Notes: generated by a model not told the origin, from the sequence alone. Shown: positions 24,138-37,800, counted from the first letter of the stretch. The stretch: 41,550 bases of DNA from Candidatus Viridilinea mediisalina (GCF_002532535.1 NZ_NQWI01000038.1:1-41550), one strand, 5' to 3'. Numbers and translations: made by a program.

Positions 24138-25073
24138 CTACGCCGCCCCACCATCAACGCACCCGTCTTGGTCGACCCACGTCTGCACCGCATCCAGACT
24201 AGTCAGTTCAAACAGCGCAGTACTCAAGGCCAGCAATCGTTTAGATGGCATAGCCATAAGCTGCTGGCGCAATGCTGCGGGCACAGGCCCAAAGCGGTGT
24301 TCGAGTTGGTAGAGGAGCAGATCGCAGCGCCCCTCTTTCCTTCCCTCTTTCCTTCCCTGCTGTTCCCATTCAGAAATGAATTCCACTCCAGGCTCCTTGT
24401 TTTGATCCTGCCACGTAGCCACGTCCGCATTAAATTGTGCGGTCTCACGGGCATTGAGAGGCAGGTAGATGCTGATAAAAGTAGCGAGCATGCGTCGTTC
24501 TTCGCTATCGAGTGTCATCCCCATCAACTGCTTGAGCGCAGCAGCTTTGACGAACCACCGCTCGTTGCGGGCGATGCGCATACGTGCCATCAGAGCGGTT
24601 GCGAGCGGGTTGGCATGGCCTAGATAGTCGCGCCAATCCAAGTGATTCAATTGTACCACTTGGTATTCAAAGTTGAGAATGGTGCGCTTACCAATGCTCA
24701 AGTGGTGGCGCTGTGCCGCTGCACGTCGTGGCGATGGATAGGAGCAGAGAACCATTGGACAAATGGGGGAGTCGTAGTGATCATAGAAGCGAGCAAAGTA
24801 GCGAAACATACGCCGATCGAGGATGTCATCGTGTTGCGCTTGATGCTCAAGGTGGATCAAGATCGCCCCTGGACTAGCTTTGCTCTTGATCTGTACCAAG
24901 AGGTCTGCGTTACGCCGATCAGGATCGAGTAGATTGACAAAGGATTCCGTGGGCAACAGACTGATCGCTTGAGGGTCGAACAGTTCCAGCAGATCGGGCG
25001 CAAAGAGTTCGAGAAACTCGCTGAGAAAGGCGCTCAACAGTTGCTTAAAGATGCCGTCATGGTCAAGGCGCAT
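24138..25073 (-). CDS. Rpn-like PD-(D/E)XK nuclease family protein with DUF4351 domain
   Basis: A 311-residue protein. The N-terminal half has the PD-(D/E)XK layout of the Rpn/'putative transposase' family: Asp57 in NADLLVQIK, then Glu76 and Gln78 in ILIHLEHQ, an E-x-Q variant of E-x-K. The middle is helical. A GRKEGRKEGR repeat near residue 240 is typical of these proteins. The C-terminal DUF4351 domain follows (LLLYQLEHRFGPVPAALRQQL and the final helices). Rpn proteins of E. coli are DNA endonucleases that raise RecA-independent recombination. Many relatives in cyanobacteria and Chloroflexi are present in high copy and are uncharacterised. No inverted repeats flank it as in an insertion sequence. 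The ATG at 25073 has AGGAG upstream. Confidence 0.82.
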   Translation of the reverse strand: MRLDHDGIFKQLLSAFLSEFLELFAPDLLELFDPQAISLLPTESFVNLLDPDRRNADLLVQIKSKASPGAILIHLEHQAQHDDILDRRMFRYFARFYDHYDSPICPMVLCSYPSPRRAAAQRHHLSIGKRTILNFEYQVVQLNHLDWRDYLGHANPLATALMARMRIARNERWFVKAAALKQLMGMTLDSEERRMLATFISIYLPLNARETAQFNADVATWQDQNKEPGVEFISEWEQQGRKEGRKEGRCDLLLYQLEHRFGPVPAALRQQLMAMPSKRLLALSTALFELTSLDAVQTWVDQDGCVDGGAA

Positions 25074-25167
25074 AGTGTCCGTACTCCTGTAAAAAAATAG
25101 CCCTCATGGGTAATACCGCAGAAAAGGGCAAAAAGATACGGTTTTGGTAAGGGAAGCAGAAATTTTT

Positions 25168-25308
25168 GTTAGCACGAACAAGCCCTGGGCCCAACCTGGG
25201 TGCGCGGGCCTCCGGCCCGCATGCAGGCGCACCGCCCGTGCGAACAAAACCTCTTCATTGTTGCGTGTTGGCGGTGCAGCCGCCAACACGCAACAACAAG
25301 AGGTTTTT
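25168..25308. repeat. Diverged palindrome C start followed by a long inverted repeat D
   Basis: GTTAGCACGAACAAG at 25168-25182 resembles the palindrome C terminus. GCGGGCC-TCC-GGCCCGC forms a hairpin near 25204-25220. A long inverted repeat follows. Its outer arms are AAAACCTCTT (25247-25256) and the complement at 25298-25307. The inner arms are 17 bp (25258-25274 and 25280-25296) around a 5-nt loop. Confidence 0.75.
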
Positions 25309-25394
25309 GAAACCTCCCCCCAAAGCCAGTTGCCGGGCGGCTGTCTAACCACCATGCCTATAGCCCGCAACCCCCCCTCAGAGTACTAGTACCC

Positions 25395-25444
25395 AATAGG
25401 ACTAACGGCCTATTGAGCCTTCGCCTCAATTAGACTATCGTTAG
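25395..25444 (+). other. Overlapping hairpins upstream of the giant gene
   Basis: CTAACG (25402-25407) can pair with CGTTAG (25439-25444), enclosing ATTGAG/CTCAAT (25412-25417 and 25425-25430). Alternatively AATAGG (25395-25400) can pair with CCTATT (25409-25414), which breaks the first fold. This resembles a two-state leader. It lies upstream of the candidate promoter at 25614, so its role is unclear. Confidence 0.3.
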
Positions 25445-25613
25445 GTTGGCAGAAGGTTTGAATCCAAACTTTTTTTCATGGCCTTCATTTGTATGCCGAA
25501 TTACACCCCATACCCCCAAACCATTCCCAAATCAAGCTGTTCATAGGCGTACCACCGTTGTACGCAGCCGCTCTACTCCCTAAGTGAGAGTCAGTGCGTG
25601 TTGCGGATTTTTC

Positions 25614-25622
25614 TGTTACAAT
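25614..25622 (+). promoter_or_regulatory. Possible extended -10 promoter for the giant surface protein gene
   Basis: TGT-TACAAT fits the extended -10 pattern, about 215 nt before the ATG at 25837. No clear -35 is present. The sequence between it and the gene contains a CGCAAAAGAACGCAA-type repeat (also near 24020) and CTTCATC/CTCACGC-rich simple sequence. No gene was seen in 25074-25836. Confidence 0.35.
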
Positions 25623-25836
25623 AGGCGGTAGTCATCCCACACTCTTCGCCCCCGCCCCTCGTGGGCTGGCAGAGAACGGATTCATTGCCGCAAAAGAACG
25701 CAAGGTAACATAAGAAAGTTTCGGTGCTGCGCCTCACGCTTCATCTCCTCACGCTTCATCGCTTCATCGCCTCACGCCTCCCCGCCTCCCCCCGTCCACA
25801 AGCCACGAGTATCCGCTAGGTACTAAGGAGTCCAGT

Positions 25837-28800
25837 ATGTCATCGAGCCGAAGTTCTGCTCAACGACTGCGCAGCTTCACCCGCCGCGCAACTGCCCACC
25901 TCGTTCGTCCGTTCTTGACGTTTATGGCTGTTCTGCTCCTTGTTCTTGGCGCTACTCCCATGGCTCTGCTCGGGCCGGCCAGTGTGGCGTATGCGCAGTC
26001 GGCGGGTGGGATTAACTTCCGCCTCTATCTTGATGAGAATCGCGATGGTGCTTACCAGAGTGGTGAAACACTCTTGACGGGTGGTACTCTGGTTATCCGC
26101 ACTATCGATAACCAGCTTGTAAGCCTTGGTCCGGTCTCAACTAGTGAGACGGTGACTACCCTTCCTAATGGTTTCTACCGCCTCCAGTATGTGCCGCCTG
26201 CTGGTCGTGTGATCTCTGTGCCTGGCCCTGACGCTGGCGGTCAGCGCAATACGCTGGTGCGCTTTGTGCAAATATCGGGTGCGCCTGTGCAGATCGATAT
26301 GGGTCTGCGTAATGTGACTGGCTCGCCTCCGGTTGAGACTGGACACACTACCACTGCCCCTGCCAATACCCGCAGCATCGTGGTGCGCGTCTGGGACGAC
26401 TTGAATGGCAATGGTATCCAGGATGCGGACGAGCCGGGACGTGAGGGCTTGACCCTGCGCTTGGTGACTGGCGATAATACTTTGGTTCCGAGCGTTGCCC
26501 AAGCTGATTACCTTGGTAATGGGTTCTACCACTTCCCCGCAGCGCCGACAACCCCCAATCTGTTTGTGCGGGTTGATGATGGTCTGCCATTAGGCTATGC
26601 GCTCTCGCCTCTTAATGTTAGCAGTATTCCCAATCCCGATTTCCCCCCGGACTTAGTTGTCTTCGAAAGGCCGCAAAATCTTAACTCCAATGGCACCATC
26701 GTTGATGGTAATCTGAGGGCATCTGTTCCTGATGGCGGTACTGGTGGAAATACTGAAGAGATTGGCATCGGCTTCACGCGTGGGGCCGTGCGTGGCTATG
26801 TCTGGCGTGATAGTAATGCCAATGGTCTGCTTGACTCCGCTGAAACTGACTGGGATGAATCTGTTAGGGTTGAGTTGGTTCCTGTAGGTGGGGGGACTAC
26901 GCTTGTCACACAAACCCGATCCATCGTTGGTCCAGGTGAACGCGGAGGCTTCTATGAGTTCCGCGGTGTGCCTTTTGGCGACTATACCGTGCGTATTTCG
27001 AGCACGATGTTTGCGGGAGATGCTCCACTTGATGGTACGGCTACTTCGCCAATTACGGTTAGCGGTAGTCAGGGCAATCCCGCTAATAGCGTGATGAGCC
27101 CAGGTAGTGTTGTCACTGCAAGTGTCTCCCTTACCAATACCGATATTGCTGGTGGCTCCCATGTTGCCGACGATGCTTGGTTTGGCTTCTACCGTGGCTC
27201 GGTTGGTGGCGTGATCTGGTACGATCTGAATCGCAACAATGCCATTGATATCGCCACAGAGACAGGTTTGGGCCTCGATGATATCATTCTCTGTGTTGAT
27301 GCCAATAGTAATGGTATCTGTGATTCAGGTGAGATAACAACCACGACGAGGTTCGATTTTGCTTCTAATTCATCTGGTCGCTACCTCTTTGACAATCTGA
27401 CCTTGGGCCAAGCATATACCATCACCCTCCACCAAGACAATTTTGCTCCCGGTGGTAGGCTAGAGGGTCATGGTGTATTGACCGACACAGTTGTGTTGAG
27501 CGGTACGAATTCGTTCTACACCTCCACAGCAGTGCTTAACGCTCCTGGTAGTAGTGCCGTTGTTGATGACGCGAACTTCCCCATCATCCGTACCCGCGTC
27601 GGTAACCAGGTCTTCATTGATGATGATGGTAATGGCATTTTCACTCCAGCTCTTGGCGAAACGGGCATTCAGAGCGTGACCGTCAGCCTCTATCGCGCTG
27701 CCACTGGCTCACTGGTCTATACGACGACCACTGATGCCTCTGGCGTCTATACCCTGCCCGAGACGTTGCTTGCAGTGCAGTACTATGCCACCTTTGCGTT
27801 GAGTAGTGCTACCGGTTTGCCGAGTGATTGGCAGGATTTTAGGCCGAGTCCGATTGACCTTACTCGCCCTGATCTTCCCGTTAGCAATCCGGTCGATCCG
27901 GCAGAGGAAGGTGGCACTGTTGACTATAGCGATGTCCTTGCCACGCCCTTTACTGATACAACTCACCTTTGGTATACGCCTGTCTTTACTCCTGACGTTC
28001 AGTTGCCGACCAACAATGGCGTAGACGCCGGCTTCTTCGCCCTTACCGAGGTTGGGGGTAAGGTCTTCTTTGATACCAATGATAATGCACGTGATGATGG
28101 TCGTAATGAGCCCGGTATGCGCGGCGTGACGGTGACGCTGCAGAGTGGCTTGACATCTTTCAACGCTGAAGTGGCAACGCTACTTGATGGATCGGGCTTC
28201 TACACCTTTACCCAGGTACCTCCCGGCCCCTATACCGTTACGGTGATCAATCCTAACGACACGATCTTTGAGTTTGTTGCTCAGGATACGGTTAGTCCGA
28301 CGTTGCCCCTGACCAATAGCCTTGAAGTGAGTGATGTGCTCACCTCTACGGGGGAGACTACCTTTACGCTGCGTTCGGGGACAACTAATCATGGCGTTAA
28401 CGCCGGCTTCCGTGCCCTCGGTAGCGTCACTGGCCTCATCTTTGAGGACGTGGATGGCTCCGGGACACTCAACCAAGCAGGGCCTGGTCTGAATGACCTC
28501 CTCCATGAGGGTACGGCCACGGTGACGGTCAACGTCAACTTGCCGAGTTTGGTTGCCGATTACACCACCACCACTACTGCACTGGATACTGGCCCTTGGG
28601 GAACACCTAACTACACCCTGACCAACTTGGTCTTTGGTGATGGTGTGACCTATGCGCTCCAGTTTGAGCCGTCTGATTCCACCAATTTCTTCCCCACGGT
28701 GCCTGGGGCGACGACAAGCATAACTGCTAGCCATGGCCCCATTAATGGGTCGGCGCTGGTGCTTACCGATCCCGTCTCGCCCACCGTCCTCAATCAGGGC

Positions 28801-31800
28801 TACGTGCAGCCTATTACGCTCACCGCCCGCGTCTTTGAAGATCGCGGCATGCCGCCGCTCAATGAGTGGGAGTTGGGTGATCCGGGGATTGATAGTCATC
28901 TTGTTCTCGTTACCTACACCGGTTCGCTGAATTGGGCTGGTTCGCCTTTGACCACCACGGCGACAGCCAACACGGTTGGTGATGGCACGCTTGCTGAGAG
29001 TGGCATTGTAACCTTTGCAACCTCCCTGCGCCTCCCGCCTGGTACCTATCAGGTAGGAACAGGTGTCCCGGCTGGCTACATGCGCGTGCCGGCTAATACG
29101 GGCATTACTACGACCGAGTTGATTACCAGTGGTAGCTTCTTGGCTACGGAGACGACTGAGCCCGGTACCACCAACGTCTTTGGCCACGTTCGCCCGGCAA
29201 CGATTACCGGTACGGTCTTCTTCGACCGCGATGAGAACGATCTGCTGGACAATGATCCCGGCGTGCAGGGTGTGACCGTGACGCTGCGTGCTGTCGCTGG
29301 CGCTACCTTCAGCCCGACCTCGTTCGTCACTACGACCAACTCTTCGGGCCTCTACACCTTCACCAATGTCCAGCCCTTCACCTATACGATCGAATTCGAG
29401 AACCCGGATACCACCAACTTCGCCTTCCGTCTGGGTGCCGCTGGTGACAACAGTGTAACCACCACCACGGTGGCCCTTGGCTACACCGAAGCCTTCACGG
29501 TCGCTTCGGGTGACGGTGCCGAACTTAACGCCGCCCTGCGAGGTACCGGCGCGATTACTGGTACCGTCTGGGAAGACTTGGATGGCGATGGCCAGCTTGA
29601 TGTTGGTGAGCTTGGTGTGGATGGTGCTGCGGTGACGGTGACCCTTACGGTCGATTCGCTGTTCCTTGCTTCGTCAGTAACGGTTACCCGCACTGAGACT
29701 GTTGATGCCACGGGCCTCTACACCTTCACCGGCCTGCCCAGTGGCAACTACGACACCACCTCTGTTGCACCCCCTGGTTGGGCACCGACGGTGAGTTTGG
29801 GTACAACGAACAGTGCTGCGCCGAGCCGCACCAACATCTCCTTCACTGCGCCCAACACCGGCACGCTCAACCACGGCTACTACCAGCCCATCTCGGTGAC
29901 GGCGCGTGTCTTTGTGGACGCGAGTGTGCCGCCCGCCAACCAGTGGGACGATGGGGAAGCAGGGGTTGATCCTGCGGCCACTGTCAACCTCACCTACACT
30001 GGTGCCCTCTTGAACGATTGGGCCTCCGTGCTGGCTGGTGCGACGCTCAGCCAAAACAGCGTGGTCTCTACTGGCCTTGTTACCTTTACCAACCTGCCTC
30101 CGGGCGAGTATCGGATCAGTGTTGACCCCGACACGGTGACGGGCTACCTGCCGGTGCCTGGTAATCAAGGCTTTACGAATACCGGCCTGATTGAGAGTGG
30201 CCAAGGTTCGTTGACCGAGGTTGCCCCGGCGACGACTGGTACCACCAATGTCTTTGGCTATGTCGAGGCAGCCGCCATCACCGGTACGATCTGGTTCGAC
30301 ATTGATCAGGATGACAGCCTTGATCCGGGTGAGCCAGGGATGAGTGGCGTGACAGTTGAGTTGCGCGATGAGAATGGCGATGCGTTTACGCTTGGCGATC
30401 CCTTCCGTCCATCCAACGTGCTTACACAGACCGATAACTTGGGTGTCTACACCTTCACTGGCCTGCTGCCCTACACCTATACGGTCTACTTCATCAACCC
30501 GGATGAAACCAACTTCGCGTTCCGCGAGGGCGCTCTGTCGCAAAACAGCGTCACCGATACGACTACCATTGGTTTGGCTGACTATGGCCGTACCGATCCC
30601 TTCCCCGTTGCTTCGGGCGTCACGGTGACGCGCAATGCGGCGATGGAGGGCACGGGTGAGGTTGTCGGCTTAGTCTGGCATGATGAGAATGGTGATGGTG
30701 AATCTGCTGGTGAGCCTGGTTTGGATGGGGCGCAGGTGACGGTGACCCTCACCTTGCCTTCTTCCTCACTCTTCCCCCTTGGTGCGCCAACAGTGACTAG
30801 TTCTTACCCCATCACATCTTCGGGTTTCTACACCTTCACCGGCCTACCGGGAGGGAATCTAAGCAACACTTCCGCGCCTCCAGCGGGTGCATGGACACCC
30901 ACGGCGCTTGGTATCGCTGGTGGCAATAGTGTTGCGCCTCTTACAACGACTAATTTCGTTGCGAATACTGGTGCAATCCTCAACCACGGCTACTACCAGC
31001 CGATCACCATCACAGCGCGGGTTTTTGAAGACCAGTCCATGCCGCCCGATAATGTCTGGCAGGATACTGAACCAGCGACGAACCCGGCTGCTGAAGTACG
31101 TCTGAGCTATGATGGTAGTGGCACATTGAATGCTGCCAACTGGCCCAGCATCTTCACCACCGATCCGCTGACGACAACCTCTGCTGGTGTGGGTGGTATT
31201 GCGACCTTCGCCAACCTGCCCCCCGGTGGCTACACCCTCGAAGTGGTGACCCCCACCAACTACCTCGCCGTGCCAGGCAACCCGATCATCTCCGGTACCT
31301 TCACCCTGGCGAGCGGTAGCACGGATGGCCAGACTGAGCTCGCTGAGCCAGGTACAACCAATGTCTTTGGCTATGCCCGCGCTGCGATCATTACCGGCAC
31401 CGTCTGGTTCGATAGTGATCAAGACAATGTGTTGGATGCGCTAGAGGTCGGCTTTGCTGGCGTGACGGTCGAGCTACGCAGCGAGGCTGGCGCTCCGCTC
31501 GCGCCTGTTGTGACGACGACGACCAATGCGAGTGGTATCTACATCTTCAACAACGTTCTGCCGCTTACCTACACGGTGCAGTTCTACAGCCCCGGTGCCA
31601 CCTTCGCCTACAGCGATACCGTGAGCGGCAACAACGATGTTGACACGCTGGATGGTGCCGCTGGCCGTACCGCTACCTTCACCGTGAATTCGGGTGATGA
31701 AGAGCAGTTCAACGCTGCCGTGGTTGGTATCGGCAGTGTGGTTGGCTTTGCCTGGGAGGATAGCAACGGCAACGGCCTCATTGAAGGCGGCGAGCCTGCG

Positions 31801-34800
31801 CTACCTGGTGCGACGGTGGCGCTGACCCTCACGGGCACCATTGGCACAAACAATGCGCCGATTACGGTTACGCGGGTGGCAAATCCGGTTGGTGGGACGG
31901 GGATATACTCCTTCACCGGCCTGCCTAGTGGCGACATTGAAGACCTCATCTTCACCGCGCCTGCTGGTTGGGTGGAGACCGTTTTTGTTAATGACCCCAA
32001 TGCTAGCAATGCGCCTTCCACTCCGGTTCCCTTTACCGCCGCGACAACGCCGATCTCCTACAATCAGGGCTACGTCCAGCTTGTCACGGTGACCGGGCGG
32101 GTCTGGTTCGATAACAACGACAACAATACCTACCAAGGCGGCGAGGGTCTCTTCGAGAACGCCGAGGTGCATGTCGTCAACCTGACGAGCAATCTGACGA
32201 CGACGGTACGCACTGATGCCAACGGAGAGTACGAGGCTACCTTGGCCCCTGGTGAGCTTCAAGTGCGCGTGCCCAACCCCAGCACTGACGACTTCGCCTT
32301 CCTTGAGTTGGGCAATGCTGAGAGTCAGATTACTGGCACGGACGGCCTGAATCGTGGTCTCACGCCGCAGTTCGCGCTCGCTTCGGGTGCTGCTGAGACG
32401 CGTAACGTGGGTCTCCGTGGTACCTTCACCATGAGCGGTGCCGTCTTCCTTGATGACAATGGCAATGGCTTGGTGGGTACGAAGGAGCGGCTGGACAACG
32501 CTACGGTCAATCTGACCCACACGGTCAACATCGTTGCCGCTGGCCAAGTCACGCTGACCACCACGATCAACCGTGAGTTCACGCCAACCACCACGGCGCT
32601 AACCAACTACACCATCCCCAACCTGCCTGGCTCTGGCACAGGTGGCTTCACCCTGACCTTCACCGCCCCTCCGACCACGACGCTGCTTGTCCCGACGGTG
32701 GCGACGCCCAACGATCCCGCTCGCAGCAACGGCCCGGTCGTGAACGGCACGCTAACTGGCGACGCCACCTTCAACCAGGGCTACGCCAGCCCGATTACGG
32801 TCACGGGTCGCGTCTGGTTCGATAACAACGCCAACAACACCTACGAGGTTGGCGAGGGTCTCTTCGACAACGCTACGGTACACGTTGTCAACGTATCGAG
32901 CAGCCCGGAGATTAGCCATACGGTCACGACGGTGAATGGTTTCTACACCAGCACCGGCCAGATTCCACCTGGCCAGATCATGATCCGTGTGCCCAACCCG
33001 AGTGTGGATGACTACAACTTCTTGACGCTCAACAATGCAGAGAGCCATTTGAATGCTGTTAGCGCCAATGTCGCTTCGACGTCGCAGTTGGCAGTGCCTT
33101 CGGGCGGGACGCTTGAACGCAATGCTGGATTGACCGGTGTGCGCACGCTTACTGGTACGGTCTTTGTGGATACCAATGGTGATGGCATCTTGGAAGCCAC
33201 CGAGACGGATCGGGTGAATGGCACGACGGTCAACTTGACCCATACCGTCAACCTGAATACGGGTGGGGTGGTACTCGACACCGTGATCACGCGCACGGCA
33301 ACGAGTAATGCCTCTGGCCTTTACTCCATTGGTAACCTGCCCGCATCGGGTACAGAAACGGCGGTGGTGAGCTTCACCGCGCCTGCTGTGACGCCCGCTT
33401 GGCTGCCAACCCTGCAAGGGACGCCAGCCACGGCCACCAATAGCGCCGGGCCGCTTGCTACCGACATTACCATTGACGACACGACGCCGCCCATCAACCA
33501 GGGCTACGTCCAGTCGGTCACGGTTCAGGGTGTGGTCTGGTTTGATAACGACAACGACACGGAACGCCAGGTTGGTGAAGGTGTGGTTGAGGGTGTCACG
33601 GTTGAGGTGCGAAACGTTACTCATAATGAGGACGAGACGTTGACCACCGACGCCTCGGGCCGCTTCACGACGACCACAGCGCTGCCGCCCGGTGAGTTTG
33701 TGGTACGTGTGCAGAACCCGATTCCTTCTGAGTTCACCTTCGTCCTTGCTGGCGATAGCATTCTGAGTGATACCACTGTGGTGGACTGGGCGAGTAGTGA
33801 ACCATTCACTGTGAACTCGGGTGGTACTGAGGATGTGGTGACGGGCCTCACTGGGGTGCGCAGCATCATTGGTCGCGTCTTTGTGGATACTGATGGTGAT
33901 GGCACTGTGGGCACCAAGCCTGCGTTGTCTGGTGCTACGGTTGATCTCATCCACGATGTGCGCTTCGAAAACACTTCCGGGATTACCTTGGTGACCACGA
34001 TCAACCGCGAAGTTACCAGTGATGGTACGGCTGCTGCTGATCCAAACTACACCATTCCGAACCTGCCTGGCTCTGGCACCGGTACCTTCACGGTGACTTT
34101 CTCGCCGCCTGATCTGACTTGGCAACCGACCATCTCTAGCACGGCAACAACCGCGAGCAATGGCCCGGTCGTCACGGGTACCCTGAACGATGCCACCCCG
34201 CAACCCATCAACCAGGGCTACTACGAGCAGGCGCGCATTACTGGTACGGTCTTCTTCGACCGCAACCAGAACGATTGGCTGGCTGGCAACCCAGGGATGT
34301 CCGGTGTCACGGTGACCCTGCGCTTGGCCAGTGATGTGAATACGCCCATCCTGACCGACACAACCAACGCAAGTGGCTTGTACGAGTTCAATGTCGCACC
34401 CAACACCTACGTCGTTGAGTTCGTCAACCCCGATGCCACCAACTTCCAGTTCAGGGCAACGGCAGAAAACGACAATGCGGTGGATACAACGCTTGTTGAC
34501 GCCTTCGGCAATGGCCGCACCGCCAACATCGTTGTCGAGTCGGGTACCCCCGAGACGCGCAACGCGGCGATGGAGGGTAGGGGGATGATCAGCGGTGACG
34601 CCTGGATTGACCCCAATGCTGATGGCGTGCGTGCAGGCGGTGAAACTACGCTGGATGGCATGACCTTTGAGTTGACCTTCCAGACCACTGTGTCGCCCTA
34701 CCTCGCCTCGACGACCATCACGCGCACGTTGAGCGATGCGAGCAACTACGGTTTCGATGGTCTACCAAATGGTACGATCACGACGCTGACCTTCACGCCG

Positions 34801-37800
34801 CCGACGGCAACGCCGCCTTGGAATCCGACGACCTACAACGCGACGCATAGCAATTTGGTGGATGCTGATGACACAACCTTCGTAGCCGTTGATGGTGCAA
34901 ACTACTACCAGGGCTACTACCAGAACGCCACGATCACGCTGCGCCTCTTCGATGAGGAGGTAACGGTCAACAACAGCTTCGACGCTGGTGAGGTGGGCTT
35001 GGCAGGGATTCAGGCGACGCTCAGCCCGGCGGCGGTGGGTACCATTCCGTTGAGCGATGCCGATGGTTACGTGACCTTCACCGTGCGTCCGGCGGTTGTC
35101 AGCTACACGCTGCGTGTACCCACGCCAGACACCTACAGCCGCTCACCGGGCAATGAGGAGATTCGTGAGATTGCCAATGTTTCCAGTGGCGATATCATTG
35201 AACTGTTGAACTTCGGCTTCTACCGACCGAGTAGCATCGCCGGACGGGCCTGGTTCGACAGCAACCGTGATGGTCTCTATCAGTTGGGTGAGCCGTTGAT
35301 GCAGGGGCTTGAGGTGCAGTTGATCGGAATTGATGGTGCCAGTGACGAGCTGGTGCAGACCTGGCCCGCAACTGACCTTGAGGGTGGCTTCAGTTTCTCC
35401 GGCCTCGTGCCGACCGGCCCGGCCCCCTTGCCCTACACGCAGTACCGCATCTGCTTCGTGGGCGTGCCCACTGGCTTTGTGGCTGCCGAACGGGTTGGCC
35501 CGCTGTCGGCTGAGGGTAATAGCGACATCAATGCCGACTTCTGCACCGATAACTTCACCGTGGCCCCCAGCCGCGCTATCCTCCACATCGATGCAGGCTT
35601 CGTTGGTAACAACACCATTAGCGGTATGGTCTGGGAAGACTTGAATGCTGATGGTATCCGCGATGATGGTGAGCCCGGCCTTGAGGGTGTGGTGGTGACG
35701 GTGATGGTCACTGCGACCAGCACGCTCACCCCGACGGTGGCGACGATGAGCGCGACCTCGGATGCGACGGGCGCCTACACCATTACTGGTGTGCCGGCTG
35801 CCAATGCCTACCACGTTGTGAGTGCCGAGCCGCCCTTGGGCTATATGCGCTCGACGCCGCTGCCCGCAGCGGGTACGAGTGTTCCGGCTACGCTCGCTGA
35901 CATTGGCTTCTTCCAGGTCTCTTCGGTTGGTGGCTTCGCTTGGCTCGACCTCAATGAGGATGGTGAGTTTGCGGGTGAGCCCGGTGTGGTTGATGTGACG
36001 GTTGAGTTGCTACGCAATGGCACCGTAGTGAGTACGACCGCGACGGCGGCTACGGCCAACGCGATTAACTACCGCTTCAACAACATTGATCCGGGCACCT
36101 ACACGCTGCGCTTCACGGCGCCGACTGGCTATGTCTTCATCAGCAACGGGACGAACAGCTTCACCAGTGCTGCTGTCACCATCCTGAGTGCTGAGGATCC
36201 GCCGCAGCGGGTTGACGTGGCCCTGCGTGGGACGGCCAGCATTGCTGGTGAGACCTGGGTGGACGCGAACCGCGACGGTGTCCGCGATGCGGGCGAGGCG
36301 GCACTGGGTGGCGTGGCGGTGCAGTTGAGCATCGCGGTGGTGGGGGCAACTGAGCCCTTCGTTGCCAACACGACCACGGGTGATGATGGCAGCTACAGCT
36401 TTAGCAACCTGCCTCCGGGTCTTGCCACGGTGAGCTTCACCACGCCGGCGGGCTACGTGCCCACGCACGATGCGCCAGCAGCCTTTGATCTGACGGCGGG
36501 TGCAGCAGTGGACGACGTGGACCAGGGCTTTGCGGTTGAGTTGACCGCCAGCATCGCTGGTTTGGCCTGTGTGGACGCGAACGACAACGGCACCTGTGAC
36601 GCAGGTGAGGCGGGTCTGGCTGGGGTGGCTGTCCAGTTGAGCATTGCGCTTGAGGATGGCACCACCTTCACCGCCAGCACCGCTACGGGCAACGACGGAC
36701 GCTACAGCTTCGTCAACCTGCCTCCTGGCACGGCTACGGTGAACTTCACCACGCCGGCGGGCTATGAGCCCACCGGCACAGCCCCTGCCCCCTTCGCCTT
36801 GGCGGTGGGTCAGGCTGTGGAGAACGTGAACCGCAGCTTTGTCGCCCTGGTGCCGCAGACTGCCAGCATCGCTGGTACGACCTGTGTAGACGTGAACCGC
36901 AACGGTGTCTGTGACGCGGGTGAGGCTGGCCTCGCTGGCGTGCAGGTACAGTTGAGCATTGCGGTGGAAGGTGGCGACGCCTTTACCGCCAACGCCACCA
37001 CGGGTGAGGACGGCAGCTACCGCTTCGCCAACCTGCCTGCGGGCGCGGCCACCTTGACCTTCGTGACGCCGGAAGGCTACGAGGCGACGGGGACTGAAGG
37101 GCTTGTGCGGAACATCACGCTGGCGGTGGGCCAGGCGGTTACCGACGTGAACCAGGGCTTCGCCGAGTTGCTTGCAGAGCCTGCGGGTATCGCTGGCCGC
37201 ACCTGTGTGGATACGAACCGCAACGGCACCTGTGACGCAGGTGAGGCTCCGTTGGCTGGTGTGGTGGTGCGGTTGAGCATCGGCGGGCTTACGCCTGAGG
37301 CAATCACTGGTGATGATGGAAGCTACAGCTTCACCAACCTGCCTGCGGGCGCGGCGACCTTGACCTTCGTGACGCCGGAAGGCTACGAGGCGACGGGTAC
37401 GGCTGGTCTCGTGCGGAACATCACGCTGACGGCGGGCCAGACTGTGGTTGACGTGAACCAGGGCTTCGTCCAGATCACGGAAGAAGACCCCACCTTCTAC
37501 GTCTACCTACCGCTGGTTGCTAAGGCACCGGAAACACAGCCGGAGCCGGAGCGCTTGCCCGACCTGGTGGTGACGGCGATTAACGTCATCCCCGGCGAAC
37601 CGCAGGGCTACACGGCAGCGCGGGTGGAAGTCACCATCCGCAACGACGGCGACGCCCCGGCGAGCGGCTTCTGGGTAGACCTCTACGTCAACCCCAGTGC
37701 GGCGCCGAACGTCAACCAGCGCTGGAACGACCTAGCGGTGCCGGAACACTTCTACGGCATTGCCTGGGACGTTGTCACCCCGCTGCAGCCCGGTGAGGAG

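Noticed and set aside
24138-25073. Insertion sequence with transposase
   Set aside because: The protein belongs to the Rpn/DUF4351 group, sometimes labelled 'putative transposase'. No terminal inverted repeats or target duplication flank the gene.
25455-25480. tRNA-like T-arm (GGTTTGAATCC)
   Set aside because: No acceptor, D or anticodon arm can be placed around it. It is a short AT-rich hairpin before a T run.
32752-34203. 483-codon minus-strand frame inside the giant gene
   Set aside because: It is a mirror of the repetitive plus-strand coding sequence, with no recognisable protein features.
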